Source: an uncultured Kiritimatiellota bacterium (lineage in GTDB: Bacteria; Verrucomicrobiota; Kiritimatiellia; RFP12; UBA1067). From it: a stretch of 64,000 nucleotides of DNA. Below are positions 1 to 8,011 of the stretch, in pieces. The stretch is from positions 24,214 through 88,213 of the forward strand of contig CAKTZI010000010.1 in the NCBI GenBank assembly GCA_934635385.1. Reading direction: 5' to 3'. Below the pieces are notes generated by a model. That model was not told the DNA's origin. It saw only the letters and a program-made list of their open reading frames with translations, and made no database searches. Position numbers and translations under genes: made by a program. Position 1 is the first letter of the stretch. Every line of letters begins with the position of its first letter.

Positions 1-1
1 C

Positions 2-1123
2 CGTGCAGCCGTAGATCGAGCGGCTGTTGAAATGCATCCAGTCGCCAATCGCGTCGAGGCGGTCACAGGCCCGGTAGTCGAACTCGCCGCGCCCCGTCGG
101 CCCGACGTTGAGGATGAGGTTGCCGCCGAACGCAACCGAGTTGACCAGCAGCTCGATGAGCTGGTGCGGACTCTTCCACGTCTCCTCGTCGCGGTAGTAG
201 CCCCACGAGCCGGAGAACGTCTGGCACGTCTCCCACGGCGCGTTCTTGCCGTCCACCTGCGGCCACTGGGTGACGCGGCACTGCTCCGGCGTCACGAAGT
301 CCCAGCCGTCCTCGGTGTCCATGAGGTCGAGGCGGCTGTCGACGAGGATGCCGGGCTGGAGCGAGCGCGTGAGCTTCATCAGCTCGACCGACTCCCAGTG
401 CTTCCAGTTCTTGCCGTACTTTGACTTGACCGTGTAGTCGTACCAGATGATGTCGATCTTCCCGTAGTTCGTCAGCAGCTCCTTCACCTGCGCGTACATG
501 TAGGCGCGGTAGCGGCTCCAGTCCTTGCCGGCGTTGAGCTTCTCGTAGATCTCGTCCGTGAACCTGTCGTCCGCCGGACGAAGCGGATGCGTCTGGTCGA
601 TGAGGTAGTCGGGATGATGCCAGTCCTTGATCGAGAAATAGAGGCCGACCTTGAGCCCTTCCGCCCGCGCCGCCGCGACGTACTCGCGCACGAGGTCGCG
701 CCCGAACGGGGTCTTCGTGATCTTGTAGTCGGTCGTCTGCGTGTCCCAGAGGCAGAAACCCTCATGGTGCTTCGCGGTCAGCACCATGTATTTCATGCCG
801 GCCTTCTTCGCGCGGCGCGCCCAGTCCTTCGCGTCGAAGAGGTCGGGGTCGAAGCGCGGCATATACCGCTTCTCGTAGGCATCGGGGGCGATGCGCTCGA
901 TCGACTGCACCCACTCGTGCCGCCCCAGCGCGGAATAGAGCCCGAAGTGGATGAACATGCCGAAGCGGTCATGCGTCCACCACGCGCGGCGGGCGTCGCG
1001 CTGCTCGGCCGTCTCGCCGAAGATGCTCTTGGGGGGCGTCGGGCGGTCCTTGAGCGCGTCAAAGGCCGAGGCCGGGAGGATGGTCGCGGCCAGCGCCGCC
1101 GTCAGGATCGAGGTCTTCTTCAT
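2..1123 (-). CDS. Alpha-L-fucosidase, GH29 (3' end cut by window)
   Basis: Secreted retaining exo-glycosidase that would release L-fucose from glycans. The protein starts MKKTSILTAALAA...ASAF, a clear signal peptide. The GH29 core follows: WWTHDRFGMFIHFGLYS, KYMVLTAKHHEGFCLWD, and KIDIIWYDY, whose Asp is at the family nucleophile position. Then come CQTFSGSWGYY and NLILNVGPTGRGEF. The frame is open to the left edge, so only the C-terminus is missing. An in-frame ATG at 1141 is an alternative start; neither has a convincing Shine-Dalgarno. I chose 1123 because it gives the cleaner signal peptide. A promoter lies just upstream. Confidence 0.93.
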   Translation of the reverse strand, partial: MKKTSILTAALAATILPASAFDALKDRPTPPKSIFGETAEQRDARRAWWTHDRFGMFIHFGLYSALGRHEWVQSIERIAPDAYEKRYMPRFDPDLFDAKDWARRAKKAGMKYMVLTAKHHEGFCLWDTQTTDYKITKTPFGRDLVREYVAAARAEGLKVGLYFSIKDWHHPDYLIDQTHPLRPADDRFTDEIYEKLNAGKDWSRYRAYMYAQVKELLTNYGKIDIIWYDYTVKSKYGKNWKHWESVELMKLTRSLQPGILVDSRLDLMDTEDGWDFVTPEQCRVTQWPQVDGKNAPWETCQTFSGSWGYYRDEETWKSPHQLIELLVNSVAFGGNLILNVGPTGRGEFDYRACDRLDAIGDWMHFNSRSIYGCT

Positions 1124-1156
1124 TGTCTGTGTCGCTTTCATGTTTTCGTTTCGTGT

Positions 1157-1186
1157 AGTATAGCCTAAACCAAAGGCCCAAATCAA
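1157..1186 (-). promoter_or_regulatory. Promoter for the GH29 gene
   Basis: On the minus strand TTGATT (1181-1186) and TATACT (1157-1162) are separated by exactly 18 bp, 16 nt before the in-frame ATG at 1141. It matches the 18-bp spacing of the other strong promoters in the window. Confidence 0.6.
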
Positions 1187-1209
1187 GTGCCGCACGGGAA
1201 TGCGCGCCA

Positions 1210-3681
1210 TCAGAAGAACGTCATCTGCCCCGGCATGTCCGAGAGGCGCTTGCGCGGCTTGCGCACGGCCTTCGGCGCGTTCACGTCCAGCTCGTTCGCC
1301 TCCAGGTTCTTCAGGATCTCGCCCGCGCGCGCGACGACTTCCGCCGGAAGCCCCGCCATCGCGCCGACGTGGATGCCGAAGCTCTTCTCGGCGACGCCGG
1401 GGACGATCCGCCGCAGGAAGACGATGCGCCCGCCCTCCTCCTTCACCTTTACCGTATAGTTCTTGATGCCGGGAAACGTGTCCGCGAGGTCGGTGAGCTC
1501 GTGGTAGTGCGTCGCGAAGAGCGTCTTCGCCTTCGCCTGAGCCTTGCCGTAGAGGTATTCCGCGACCGACCACGCGATCGAGATGCCGTCGAACGTCGAC
1601 GTGCCGCGCCCGATCTCGTCAAGGACGATGAGCGACTTCGGCGTCGCGTTGTTGAGGATGTTCGCCGTCTCCTGCATCTCGACGAGGAAGGTCGAGCGTC
1701 CGCGCGCAAGGTCGTCGCCTGCGCCGATGCGCGTGAAGACGCGGTCGAGGACGCCAAGGCGCATCTTCGCCGCCGGCACGAACGAGCCCATCTGCGCCAT
1801 CACGGCAAGCGTCGCGACCTGACGGATGTACGTCGACTTGCCGGCCATGTTAGGCCCGGTGATGAGCATGATCTGGTCGGTCGTCGTGTTGAGGAACGTG
1901 CCGTTCGGCACGAACGGCTCCGCGTCCGGCAGCTGCTCGACGATCGGGTGCCGCCCGTCGACGATCTCCAGCACGTCCGAGTCGTCCACTTCGGGGCGCA
2001 CGTAGCCCGCCGCGAGCGCGCGGTCGGCGAGCGCGAGCGTCGCGTCCAGCGCGCCGAGCGCAAGGGACGTCTCCTGAATCTCGACCGTCTTCGCCGCAAT
2101 CGTCGCGAGGATGTCCTTGTAGAGCTTCTGCTCCAGCGCGACGGCCCGGTCGTGCGCGCCCAGCACCTTCTGCTCGTATTCCTTCAGTTCGGGCGTCACG
2201 TACCGCTCGCCCGTCGTCAGCGTCTGCCGCCGGATGTAGTCCGCCGGGGCCTGTGCCACGGACGCCTTCGGGATCTCGATCAGAAACCCGAAGGCGGGCA
2301 CGTGCTTCACCTTCAGCTTCGCGATGCCCGTGCGCTGCTGCTCGCGCGCCTGGAACTCGGCGATCCACTGGCGGCCCTCGGTCGCGATCTGCCGCAGCTC
2401 GTCCAGCTCCGCCGCGTAGCCGGACGCGATGAAGCCGCCGTCGGACAACATGACCGGCGGGTCTTCGGCAATCGCGCGGTCGATGAGCGAGACGACTTCG
2501 GGTTGGGGGGTGAGGGATGAGAGGTGAGAAGTGAGAGGTGCGGGATGGGAAGTGAGAGGTGTGGGATGTGGCCTCGCCCCCCTCTCGCCTCTCGCGTCCC
2601 TCACGTCATTCAGCCGCTCCTGAATCTCCGGGATCGGACGGAGCGACGCGGCGAGCCCCTTCAGGTCGCGCGGGTTCGCGCGGCCGGAATCGACCTTGGC
2701 GACAAGCCGCTCCAGGTCCCTGACGCCCGTCAGCAGGCTGCGCAGCTGCGCGAGCGCGGCGCGGTCGTCCACGAACGCCTGCACGGCGTCGAGCCGCGCG
2801 TTCACGTCCGCCGCACGCGCAAGGGGCCGCGCGATCCAGTTGCGCATCGTCCGCGCGCCCATCGGCGTCTTCGTGACGTCCAGCACGCCGAGGAGCGACG
2901 ACTCCTTCGCGACGTCACCGCCCGGCAGCAACTGCAGGTGGCGGAGCGTCCCCGAATCGAGCACGAGCCCGTCGTCGGACTGGCGGATGCGCACCTTGCG
3001 GACGTGGCCGAGCGAATGGTGCAGGGTCGTCCCGACGTAGTAGAGCAGCGCGCCGGCGGCGCAGATGAGATCCGTCCGCCCCGTGAGGCCAAAGCCGTCA
3101 AGCGCCAGCACCTTGAAGTGACGCGTCAGGCAGTCCCACGCCGCGTCGAGCGAAAACGTCCAGCTGTTCGAGTCCGTCGGCTTCAGCAGTTCGGCGGGAC
3201 AATCGCGCGCGAGCGTCTCGTCGAGCTTTTCTCGCGTCGCGAATTCCTCCACGACGAACTCGCCCGTCGAGAGGTCGAGGAGCGCAAGCCCCAGGCCCGA
3301 GACGGCCGCGACGTAGTTATTCGTCGTCTCGTCGAGCAGCCCGTCCTCCGTGACGGTGCCGGGCGTGACGATGCGCGTCACCTCGCGGCGCACGAGACCC
3401 TTCGCGGTCTTCGGGTCTTCCACCTGGTCGCAGAGGGCGGCCGTCTTTCCGGCGCGGATCAGCTTCGCGAGGTAGGCGTTGAGCGCGTGGTGCGGCACGC
3501 CGCACATCGGCTGGTCGTTGCGATGCGTGAGCGTCGCGCCGAGAATCGGCGAGGCGACGATCGCGTCCTCGCCGAACATCTCGTAGAAGTCGCCGAGGCG
3601 GAACATGACGATCGCGCCCGGCGGCACCTCGCGCTTGATCGCGAGGTACTGCCGCATCATCGGTGTCAGTTCAGCAGCCAT
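1210..3681 (-). CDS. mutS: DNA mismatch repair ATPase MutS
   Basis: Recognises mismatches and recruits MutL. At 823 aa it is near the usual length. The N-terminal mismatch-reading motif GDFYEMFGEDA is present, as are the Walker A TGPNMAGKSTYIRQ, VLDEIGRGTSTFDG and the ATHYHELTDL switch. The C-terminal tail ends MPGQMTFF. The odd part is residues ~367-393, between the lever and clamp domains: a proline/threonine/serine-rich segment with repeated PLTSH, encoded by a degenerate short DNA repeat (2500-2580). It looks like an in-frame repeat insertion in a surface loop. The gene begins 7 nt after the activase gene and is probably cotranscribed with it. Confidence 0.98.
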   Translation of the reverse strand: MAAELTPMMRQYLAIKREVPPGAIVMFRLGDFYEMFGEDAIVASPILGATLTHRNDQPMCGVPHHALNAYLAKLIRAGKTAALCDQVEDPKTAKGLVRREVTRIVTPGTVTEDGLLDETTNNYVAAVSGLGLALLDLSTGEFVVEEFATREKLDETLARDCPAELLKPTDSNSWTFSLDAAWDCLTRHFKVLALDGFGLTGRTDLICAAGALLYYVGTTLHHSLGHVRKVRIRQSDDGLVLDSGTLRHLQLLPGGDVAKESSLLGVLDVTKTPMGARTMRNWIARPLARAADVNARLDAVQAFVDDRAALAQLRSLLTGVRDLERLVAKVDSGRANPRDLKGLAASLRPIPEIQERLNDVRDARGERGARPHPTPLTSHPAPLTSHLSSLTPQPEVVSLIDRAIAEDPPVMLSDGGFIASGYAAELDELRQIATEGRQWIAEFQAREQQRTGIAKLKVKHVPAFGFLIEIPKASVAQAPADYIRRQTLTTGERYVTPELKEYEQKVLGAHDRAVALEQKLYKDILATIAAKTVEIQETSLALGALDATLALADRALAAGYVRPEVDDSDVLEIVDGRHPIVEQLPDAEPFVPNGTFLNTTTDQIMLITGPNMAGKSTYIRQVATLAVMAQMGSFVPAAKMRLGVLDRVFTRIGAGDDLARGRSTFLVEMQETANILNNATPKSLIVLDEIGRGTSTFDGISIAWSVAEYLYGKAQAKAKTLFATHYHELTDLADTFPGIKNYTVKVKEEGGRIVFLRRIVPGVAEKSFGIHVGAMAGLPAEVVARAGEILKNLEANELDVNAPKAVRKPRKRLSDMPGQMTFF
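2500..2580 (-). repeat. In-frame short tandem repeat inside mutS
   Basis: The plus strand shows repeated units such as GAGAGGTG, GAGAAGTGAGAGGTG and GGGAAGTGAGAGGTG. They translate on the minus strand as PLTSH repeats within MutS. The same repeat family forms an intergenic inverted repeat at 62650-62795. Confidence 0.7.
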
Positions 3682-3688
3682 GCGACGC

Positions 3689-5770
3689 TCAGGCCTTGAC
3701 CTTGCCGAAGATGTTGCCGTAGCGGTTGACGTTCAGCGCCTCGACGAACGAGGCGATCTTCGTCACCGTCGAGCACGGGTCGATGGACGCGTCCATGCAG
3801 TCGCCCTCCAGCGCGAGGAGCGGCACGTTGATCGAGTCCAGCGTCTCGCGCAGGTGCTTCGAGAGCGCGCGGTCGGCGAGCGAGCAGCGGCCGAAGCCGT
3901 GCGTGTAGAGGATGACGCCGTTGAACTGCCCCGCCGGGACGGCGCGCTTCACGTACTCGACGCGCAGCTCCGGATCGAGGAAGCCCGACTGCAGCAGCTT
4001 CTTCGCGAGCGAGCGGTACGGATCCTTCGGATCCAGCGGCTCCCAGCCGACGAAGTTCGTCTCCTCGAAGACGATCGGCGCGTTGCAGGTCTTCTCGATG
4101 TAGTCGAGGTGACGCGTGTCGTAGAACGGCGGCAGGTGCAGCCAGAGGAGGCGGTGCGTGTCGCCGATCGAATAGCGCTTCTCGGCCCATTCCTTCTTCA
4201 TCTGCAGCTCTTCGAGGTACGCCTTCTGGATGTCGACGAGCTCCTGCCGTCCCCAGAGCTGCGAGAAGACGATCGCGTTGTAGACCGCCTCGCTGCCGCG
4301 CACGAGCGGCGGCGACGTGAAGCGGAGCGCCTGGCACTGCTTCGCGAGCGCGGCGGCCTCGTTCGAGAGGACGCACGCCTCCTCGAGCCGCGCCGGGTCG
4401 AGCTTGCGCCCGAACGCCTTCTCCATCTCCGAGACGGCCTCCGCAAGACCGTCCGCCATCATCTCGATCGCGTTGCGGGAATGCGCGTTGATCGGCGTCT
4501 GCAGCGAGTAGAGACGGTCCGAGATCTTGTATTCGCGCGCGAGGTCGGCGAAGACGCGCTCGGCCTGCTGGCAGGGCTGGACGGTCGAGACGATGAAGTC
4601 GGGCTTGTCGAGATCCATGCCCTCCAGCATGCGGAGGAACGAGCAGGTCTGCCCGTCGAAGCCCTTCTGCGCGGCGCGGCCGAGGGCCTCCTTCACCTTG
4701 TCCGCCCGGCGGCCGAAGAGCGCGGCGTACGTCTCCAGCGTCCGCACGCGGCAGTCCATCGCGTTCAGGATCTCCGTCGGGAAGAAGAGGTTGCGCCAGA
4801 CGAGCGGCTTCGACGTGTCCTTCGAGAAGAAGTCGTGCTTCGTCGACTTGATGCGCAGGAGGACGGACTTGCCGCGCGTCGGCTCGTACTCGACCTTCGC
4901 GAGATCGAGCTTGCCGGTGTCCTTCAGGCCGTCGAGCTGCTTGGCGATGACCGCCGCGCCGAGCGCGCCCATGACCTCGTGGTACTGCGGAATGATGATC
5001 TCGCTGCCGGTGAGCTTGCCGAGGAAGTAGGCGACGGCCTTGTTGAACGCGACGCCGCCCTGGAAGAGGATCTTGCGGCCGGGGGCGTTCAGGAGCAGCT
5101 GGCCGACCGAGTTCAGGATCGTCCGCGCCTGGGCCTTGCACGCGCCGGCCAGGAGGTCGCCGATCGGCACGCGGTTCTTGAACTTGTTGATCGACGTCGC
5201 CGAGAGGACGGCGCAGACGGAGCTGAACTCGGTCTTCGAGTCGTAGTTCACGCGGTCGGCGACGTCCTCGATCTTCACGCCGAGCTTCTGGGCGACGGAG
5301 TCGAGGAAGCTGCCCGTGCCCGCCGCGCAGACGCCGCTCATCATGCTCGTCCAGAGGTTCATCGGCGGGTTGTAGACCATGCACTTCGAGTCCTGGCCGC
5401 CGCAGTCGATGATCGCGTCGACGTCGGGGTGCAGGAACTTCGCGCCCGCGACGTGCGCCGTCACCTCGCTCACCTGGAAGTCGTAGGGGATGAACCGCTT
5501 CGTGTCCTCGACGATCTGGCTGCCCGTGACGACGATCGCGGAAATCTGGTCGAAGCTCGTGCCGGCGACCTTCAGGAACTCCAGCGCGAGGCGCTTCACC
5601 GCGCCGCCCGAGCAGCAGCCGCACGCGCTGCAGCGGCCCGTGCAGGCGACCTTGCCGGCCTCGACGGGCTGCGTGCGCTTGTAGACGGAGCGCAAGACCT
5701 TGCCGTCTTCCGAGAGAAGGACGGCCTTGAAGGTCGTCGAGCCGATGTCGATGCCGAGATACGTTTTCAT
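3689..5770 (-). CDS. Fused 2-hydroxyacyl-CoA dehydratase activase (BadF/HgdC-type) and HgdB-like subunit
   Basis: 693 aa, likely cytoplasmic and oxygen-sensitive. Residues ~1-255 form an ASKHA ATPase: GIDIGSTTFKAV (phosphate 1), DCGGQDSK (phosphate 2), VCAAGTGSF (cluster-ligand Cys of the family) and GGVAFNKAV (adenosine). A Cys-rich GRCSACGCC lies near residues 45-55. Residues ~290-690 resemble the HgdB/FldB-type dehydratase subunit, with LFFPTEILNAMDC, THGFGRCSL and LEGDCMDASIDPC. By family analogy it couples ATP hydrolysis to one-electron reduction of an Fe-S enzyme; the substrate is unknown. The start at 5770 is chosen for AGAGGAA ~13 nt upstream. A longer frame to 5857 reads through the promoter and is rejected. 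Confidence 0.85.
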   Translation of the reverse strand: MKTYLGIDIGSTTFKAVLLSEDGKVLRSVYKRTQPVEAGKVACTGRCSACGCCSGGAVKRLALEFLKVAGTSFDQISAIVVTGSQIVEDTKRFIPYDFQVSEVTAHVAGAKFLHPDVDAIIDCGGQDSKCMVYNPPMNLWTSMMSGVCAAGTGSFLDSVAQKLGVKIEDVADRVNYDSKTEFSSVCAVLSATSINKFKNRVPIGDLLAGACKAQARTILNSVGQLLLNAPGRKILFQGGVAFNKAVAYFLGKLTGSEIIIPQYHEVMGALGAAVIAKQLDGLKDTGKLDLAKVEYEPTRGKSVLLRIKSTKHDFFSKDTSKPLVWRNLFFPTEILNAMDCRVRTLETYAALFGRRADKVKEALGRAAQKGFDGQTCSFLRMLEGMDLDKPDFIVSTVQPCQQAERVFADLAREYKISDRLYSLQTPINAHSRNAIEMMADGLAEAVSEMEKAFGRKLDPARLEEACVLSNEAAALAKQCQALRFTSPPLVRGSEAVYNAIVFSQLWGRQELVDIQKAYLEELQMKKEWAEKRYSIGDTHRLLWLHLPPFYDTRHLDYIEKTCNAPIVFEETNFVGWEPLDPKDPYRSLAKKLLQSGFLDPELRVEYVKRAVPAGQFNGVILYTHGFGRCSLADRALSKHLRETLDSINVPLLALEGDCMDASIDPCSTVTKIASFVEALNVNRYGNIFGKVKA

Positions 5771-5834
5771 TTTTGCAGCAGGTTCCTCTGAGTCTGAACG
5801 TTCCTCTTCGGGCTTTCCCCGAAAAAGAGCGCAT

Positions 5835-5840
5835 ATTATA
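5835..5840 (-). promoter_or_regulatory. -10 box for activase-mutS transcription
   Basis: TGC-TATAAT on the minus strand, 64 nt before the ATG at 5770. No good -35 box is visible at 16-18 bp, so it may work as an extended -10 promoter. Confidence 0.45.
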
Positions 5841-5849
5841 GCATAAACT

Positions 5850-5911
5850 GCCGCCAAGCGGTTTCGCGGCGAATTTCTCGAACGTTGAGCTGTCCGTCGC
5901 GAGCTTTTCCA
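5850..5911 (-). pseudogene. Remnant of a PF09820-type AAA-ATPase gene start
   Basis: Minus-strand translation from an ATG at 5911 gives MEKLATDSSTFEKFAA, closely matching the start of the intact gene at 9610 (MEKIATDTYSFRD). The similarity ends after ~14 codons, where the activase promoter begins. It reads as the broken 5' end of a second copy of that family. It is too short to be functional. Confidence 0.5.
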
Positions 5912-5925
5912 TGACGCAAGTCAGA

Positions 5926-7986
5926 TCACGGATTCCGGGCGGCCGCGAACCTGACCCACACGAAGTCCAGCCGTTCGGGCACCGTGACCGCGAGGCGCGT
6001 CCCGTCGAACCGCGCCGTGCCGCGACCGCCGATGACGGCCGCGTCCGAAAGCCTCGCCACGCCGAAGATCGGCGCGAGGTCGAGATCATAAGACTCCTTC
6101 TCGTTCAGCTCGCGGAAGAGGAGCGCGTAGCCGCCCGCACCGTCCGCCGCCTCCGAGACGAAGCCCGTCCACGCCACGCCGTCCGGACGGTTCGCGACCG
6201 GGTGGATCACGCCGCCGTGCCAGCGCGCGCGCTCCGTCTTCCACGTGCGCACGAGCGGCGCGAGCGCCGCCACCGACTTCTCGGACACGTCGGAGAGCTC
6301 CATCCACGCGAGCGGCGAGGCCGCCATCACCGTCGCGAAGAGCGCGTCCGGCCGGTAGTTCCCGTGGCCGAGCGGGCTCCACTCGTAGTTCGCGTGATTC
6401 GTGTCGGGGTTGTTGAACTCGAAGCGCAGGCGCACGGGGTCGATGACGTGCGAGAGGTCCCACAGGTTCTTGAGCGTGTGGTGCGGCCAGTAGACGGGAC
6501 GCCGCGTGTAGCGGTTCTCGACGAAGAGCGGGCCGATGTCGAGGAGGCCGAGGAAGCCGGGGCGCACCTCCGCCGTGCAGTCGAGGTCGAAGACCATGTC
6601 GCCGTCCGACTCGGCGAGCATCCTGTCGAACATCTTCCGGTTGCGGACGAGCGCGCGCGGCGAGAGCAGCTTCATCGAGTCCATCTTGAAGTAGTCGATG
6701 CCGAGCCGGCGGTGGTAGTCGAGGAGGCAGTCCGCGTCGCGCGCCCAGTTCGCCGCGTCGTCGCTGGAGTCTGGCCCGAACCAGAGGCCGAAGCGCATGC
6801 CCTTCGCGCGCGCCTCCCTCACGAGGAATTCGAGCCCGTCCGGGAAGCGTTCGAGGTCCTCCTTCCAGAAGTCGGGGTCGGCCGCCCAGTAGCCGTTCCA
6901 GACCTTCCTCTGTCCGGCGGCGACCCTCTTCTGCGAGTTCTGGGTGCGGCCCCGCTGCCAGCCGTCGTCAATCTGGATGACGTCGACGCCGATCTTCGCG
7001 CCCGCCGCGATCTCCTTCAGCAGGAAGTCCTGGCAGATGCGGCTGTCGCGGTTGCCCGCGCCCCACGTGTTCGAGAGCAGGAGGCCGTCGCGTCCGGGAC
7101 GGTACGGGCGGATCGACCGCTGGAACGCGACGAGCGCGCGCAGACGCCCCGCCTCGCCGCCCGCATAGGCGAGCTCGACGAGCGGGAAGCCGTTCGCGAG
7201 CAGCGAGACGCCCCTGTCCGCGCCGCTCACGATGAAGTCGTCGACGGGCGCCGGACGGCTCGACGGCATCGGCGCGAGGCGCACGAAGACGAGCCCCTCG
7301 TCCGCGAGGACGTCCCGCAGGTCAAGGCCGCTCGCCGCGAGCGAGAACGGCCAGTCGTAGAGCATGAGCAGCCGCTCGTCCACGTCCAGCAGCTGGTCGC
7401 GGACGTCCGTCTGGTCGCGGCAGGTGAAGCCCGTCGCCTTCACGTGCCGCCGGTCGATGGAAATCGTGTCGTTCGCGGCGGCGGCGGCCTTCAGGCCCCT
7501 GTTCGACGCGAGATCCCACGCGCGGTCGGCGTCGTGGACGGGCGCGAACGCCGTCACGCCCGGACGCGTCGCGATGACGCCCGGCATGTCAGGGTAGAGG
7601 TCGAGCCGCGTCACCTGCCCGCCAGCCGTCACGCGGACGCGCACGCCCGCGACGCCGACGGGGCTCCACCGCGCGGGCTCCGCCGCGACCACCAGCGCGT
7701 CGTTCGCATCCTTCTCGGACGCCCGCCCCGCCCACGTCGCGCCGCCCGTGCGCGCGAACGAGACCGTCCGCAGCACGCCGCCCGACGCGACGTAGCGTCG
7801 CGTGAACAGGCGGTTGCCGACCTCCAGCGTCCTGTCCGTCCACGCGACGCGGCAGCCGTTCGTCACGAACGCACCCGAAACAGCCGCCTCCTCCTGTGCT
7901 GCGACGCGCGCCACGCCACACAGATTGACGAGCGCAAGCACCGCTGCGCAACAAACGCCTTTTGACAAAACGACCATATCCCGCAT
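5926..7986 (-). CDS. Secreted alpha-galactosidase-like glycosidase (GH36/clan GH-D)
   Basis: 686 aa with an N-terminal export signal (hydrophobic ~9-30, ending ARVAAQ). A beta-sandwich region to ~residue 270 is followed by a TIM barrel with DVIQIDDGWQ, GLEFLVREARAKGMRFGLWFGP and GIDYFKMDSMK. Asp436 of the KMD motif fits the GH36/GH27 nucleophile. A second carboxylate is likely in DLDCTAEVRPGF. It would remove alpha-linked galactose or a related sugar from oligosaccharides. The start at 7986 is fixed by AAGGAGG 9 nt upstream. It lies 25 nt after the PF09820-type gene, so it is probably cotranscribed. Exact linkage specificity cannot be read from sequence. Confidence 0.82.
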   Translation of the reverse strand: MRDMVVLSKGVCCAAVLALVNLCGVARVAAQEEAAVSGAFVTNGCRVAWTDRTLEVGNRLFTRRYVASGGVLRTVSFARTGGATWAGRASEKDANDALVVAAEPARWSPVGVAGVRVRVTAGGQVTRLDLYPDMPGVIATRPGVTAFAPVHDADRAWDLASNRGLKAAAAANDTISIDRRHVKATGFTCRDQTDVRDQLLDVDERLLMLYDWPFSLAASGLDLRDVLADEGLVFVRLAPMPSSRPAPVDDFIVSGADRGVSLLANGFPLVELAYAGGEAGRLRALVAFQRSIRPYRPGRDGLLLSNTWGAGNRDSRICQDFLLKEIAAGAKIGVDVIQIDDGWQRGRTQNSQKRVAAGQRKVWNGYWAADPDFWKEDLERFPDGLEFLVREARAKGMRFGLWFGPDSSDDAANWARDADCLLDYHRRLGIDYFKMDSMKLLSPRALVRNRKMFDRMLAESDGDMVFDLDCTAEVRPGFLGLLDIGPLFVENRYTRRPVYWPHHTLKNLWDLSHVIDPVRLRFEFNNPDTNHANYEWSPLGHGNYRPDALFATVMAASPLAWMELSDVSEKSVAALAPLVRTWKTERARWHGGVIHPVANRPDGVAWTGFVSEAADGAGGYALLFRELNEKESYDLDLAPIFGVARLSDAAVIGGRGTARFDGTRLAVTVPERLDFVWVRFAAARNP

Positions 7987-8011
7987 CTGGATTTTCCTCC
8001 TTGTTCTAGCC

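Noticed and set aside
5771..5857. N-terminal extension of the activase
   Set aside because: Would translate through the TATAAT box; the ATG at 5770 starts the conserved ATPase motif and has a ribosome site.
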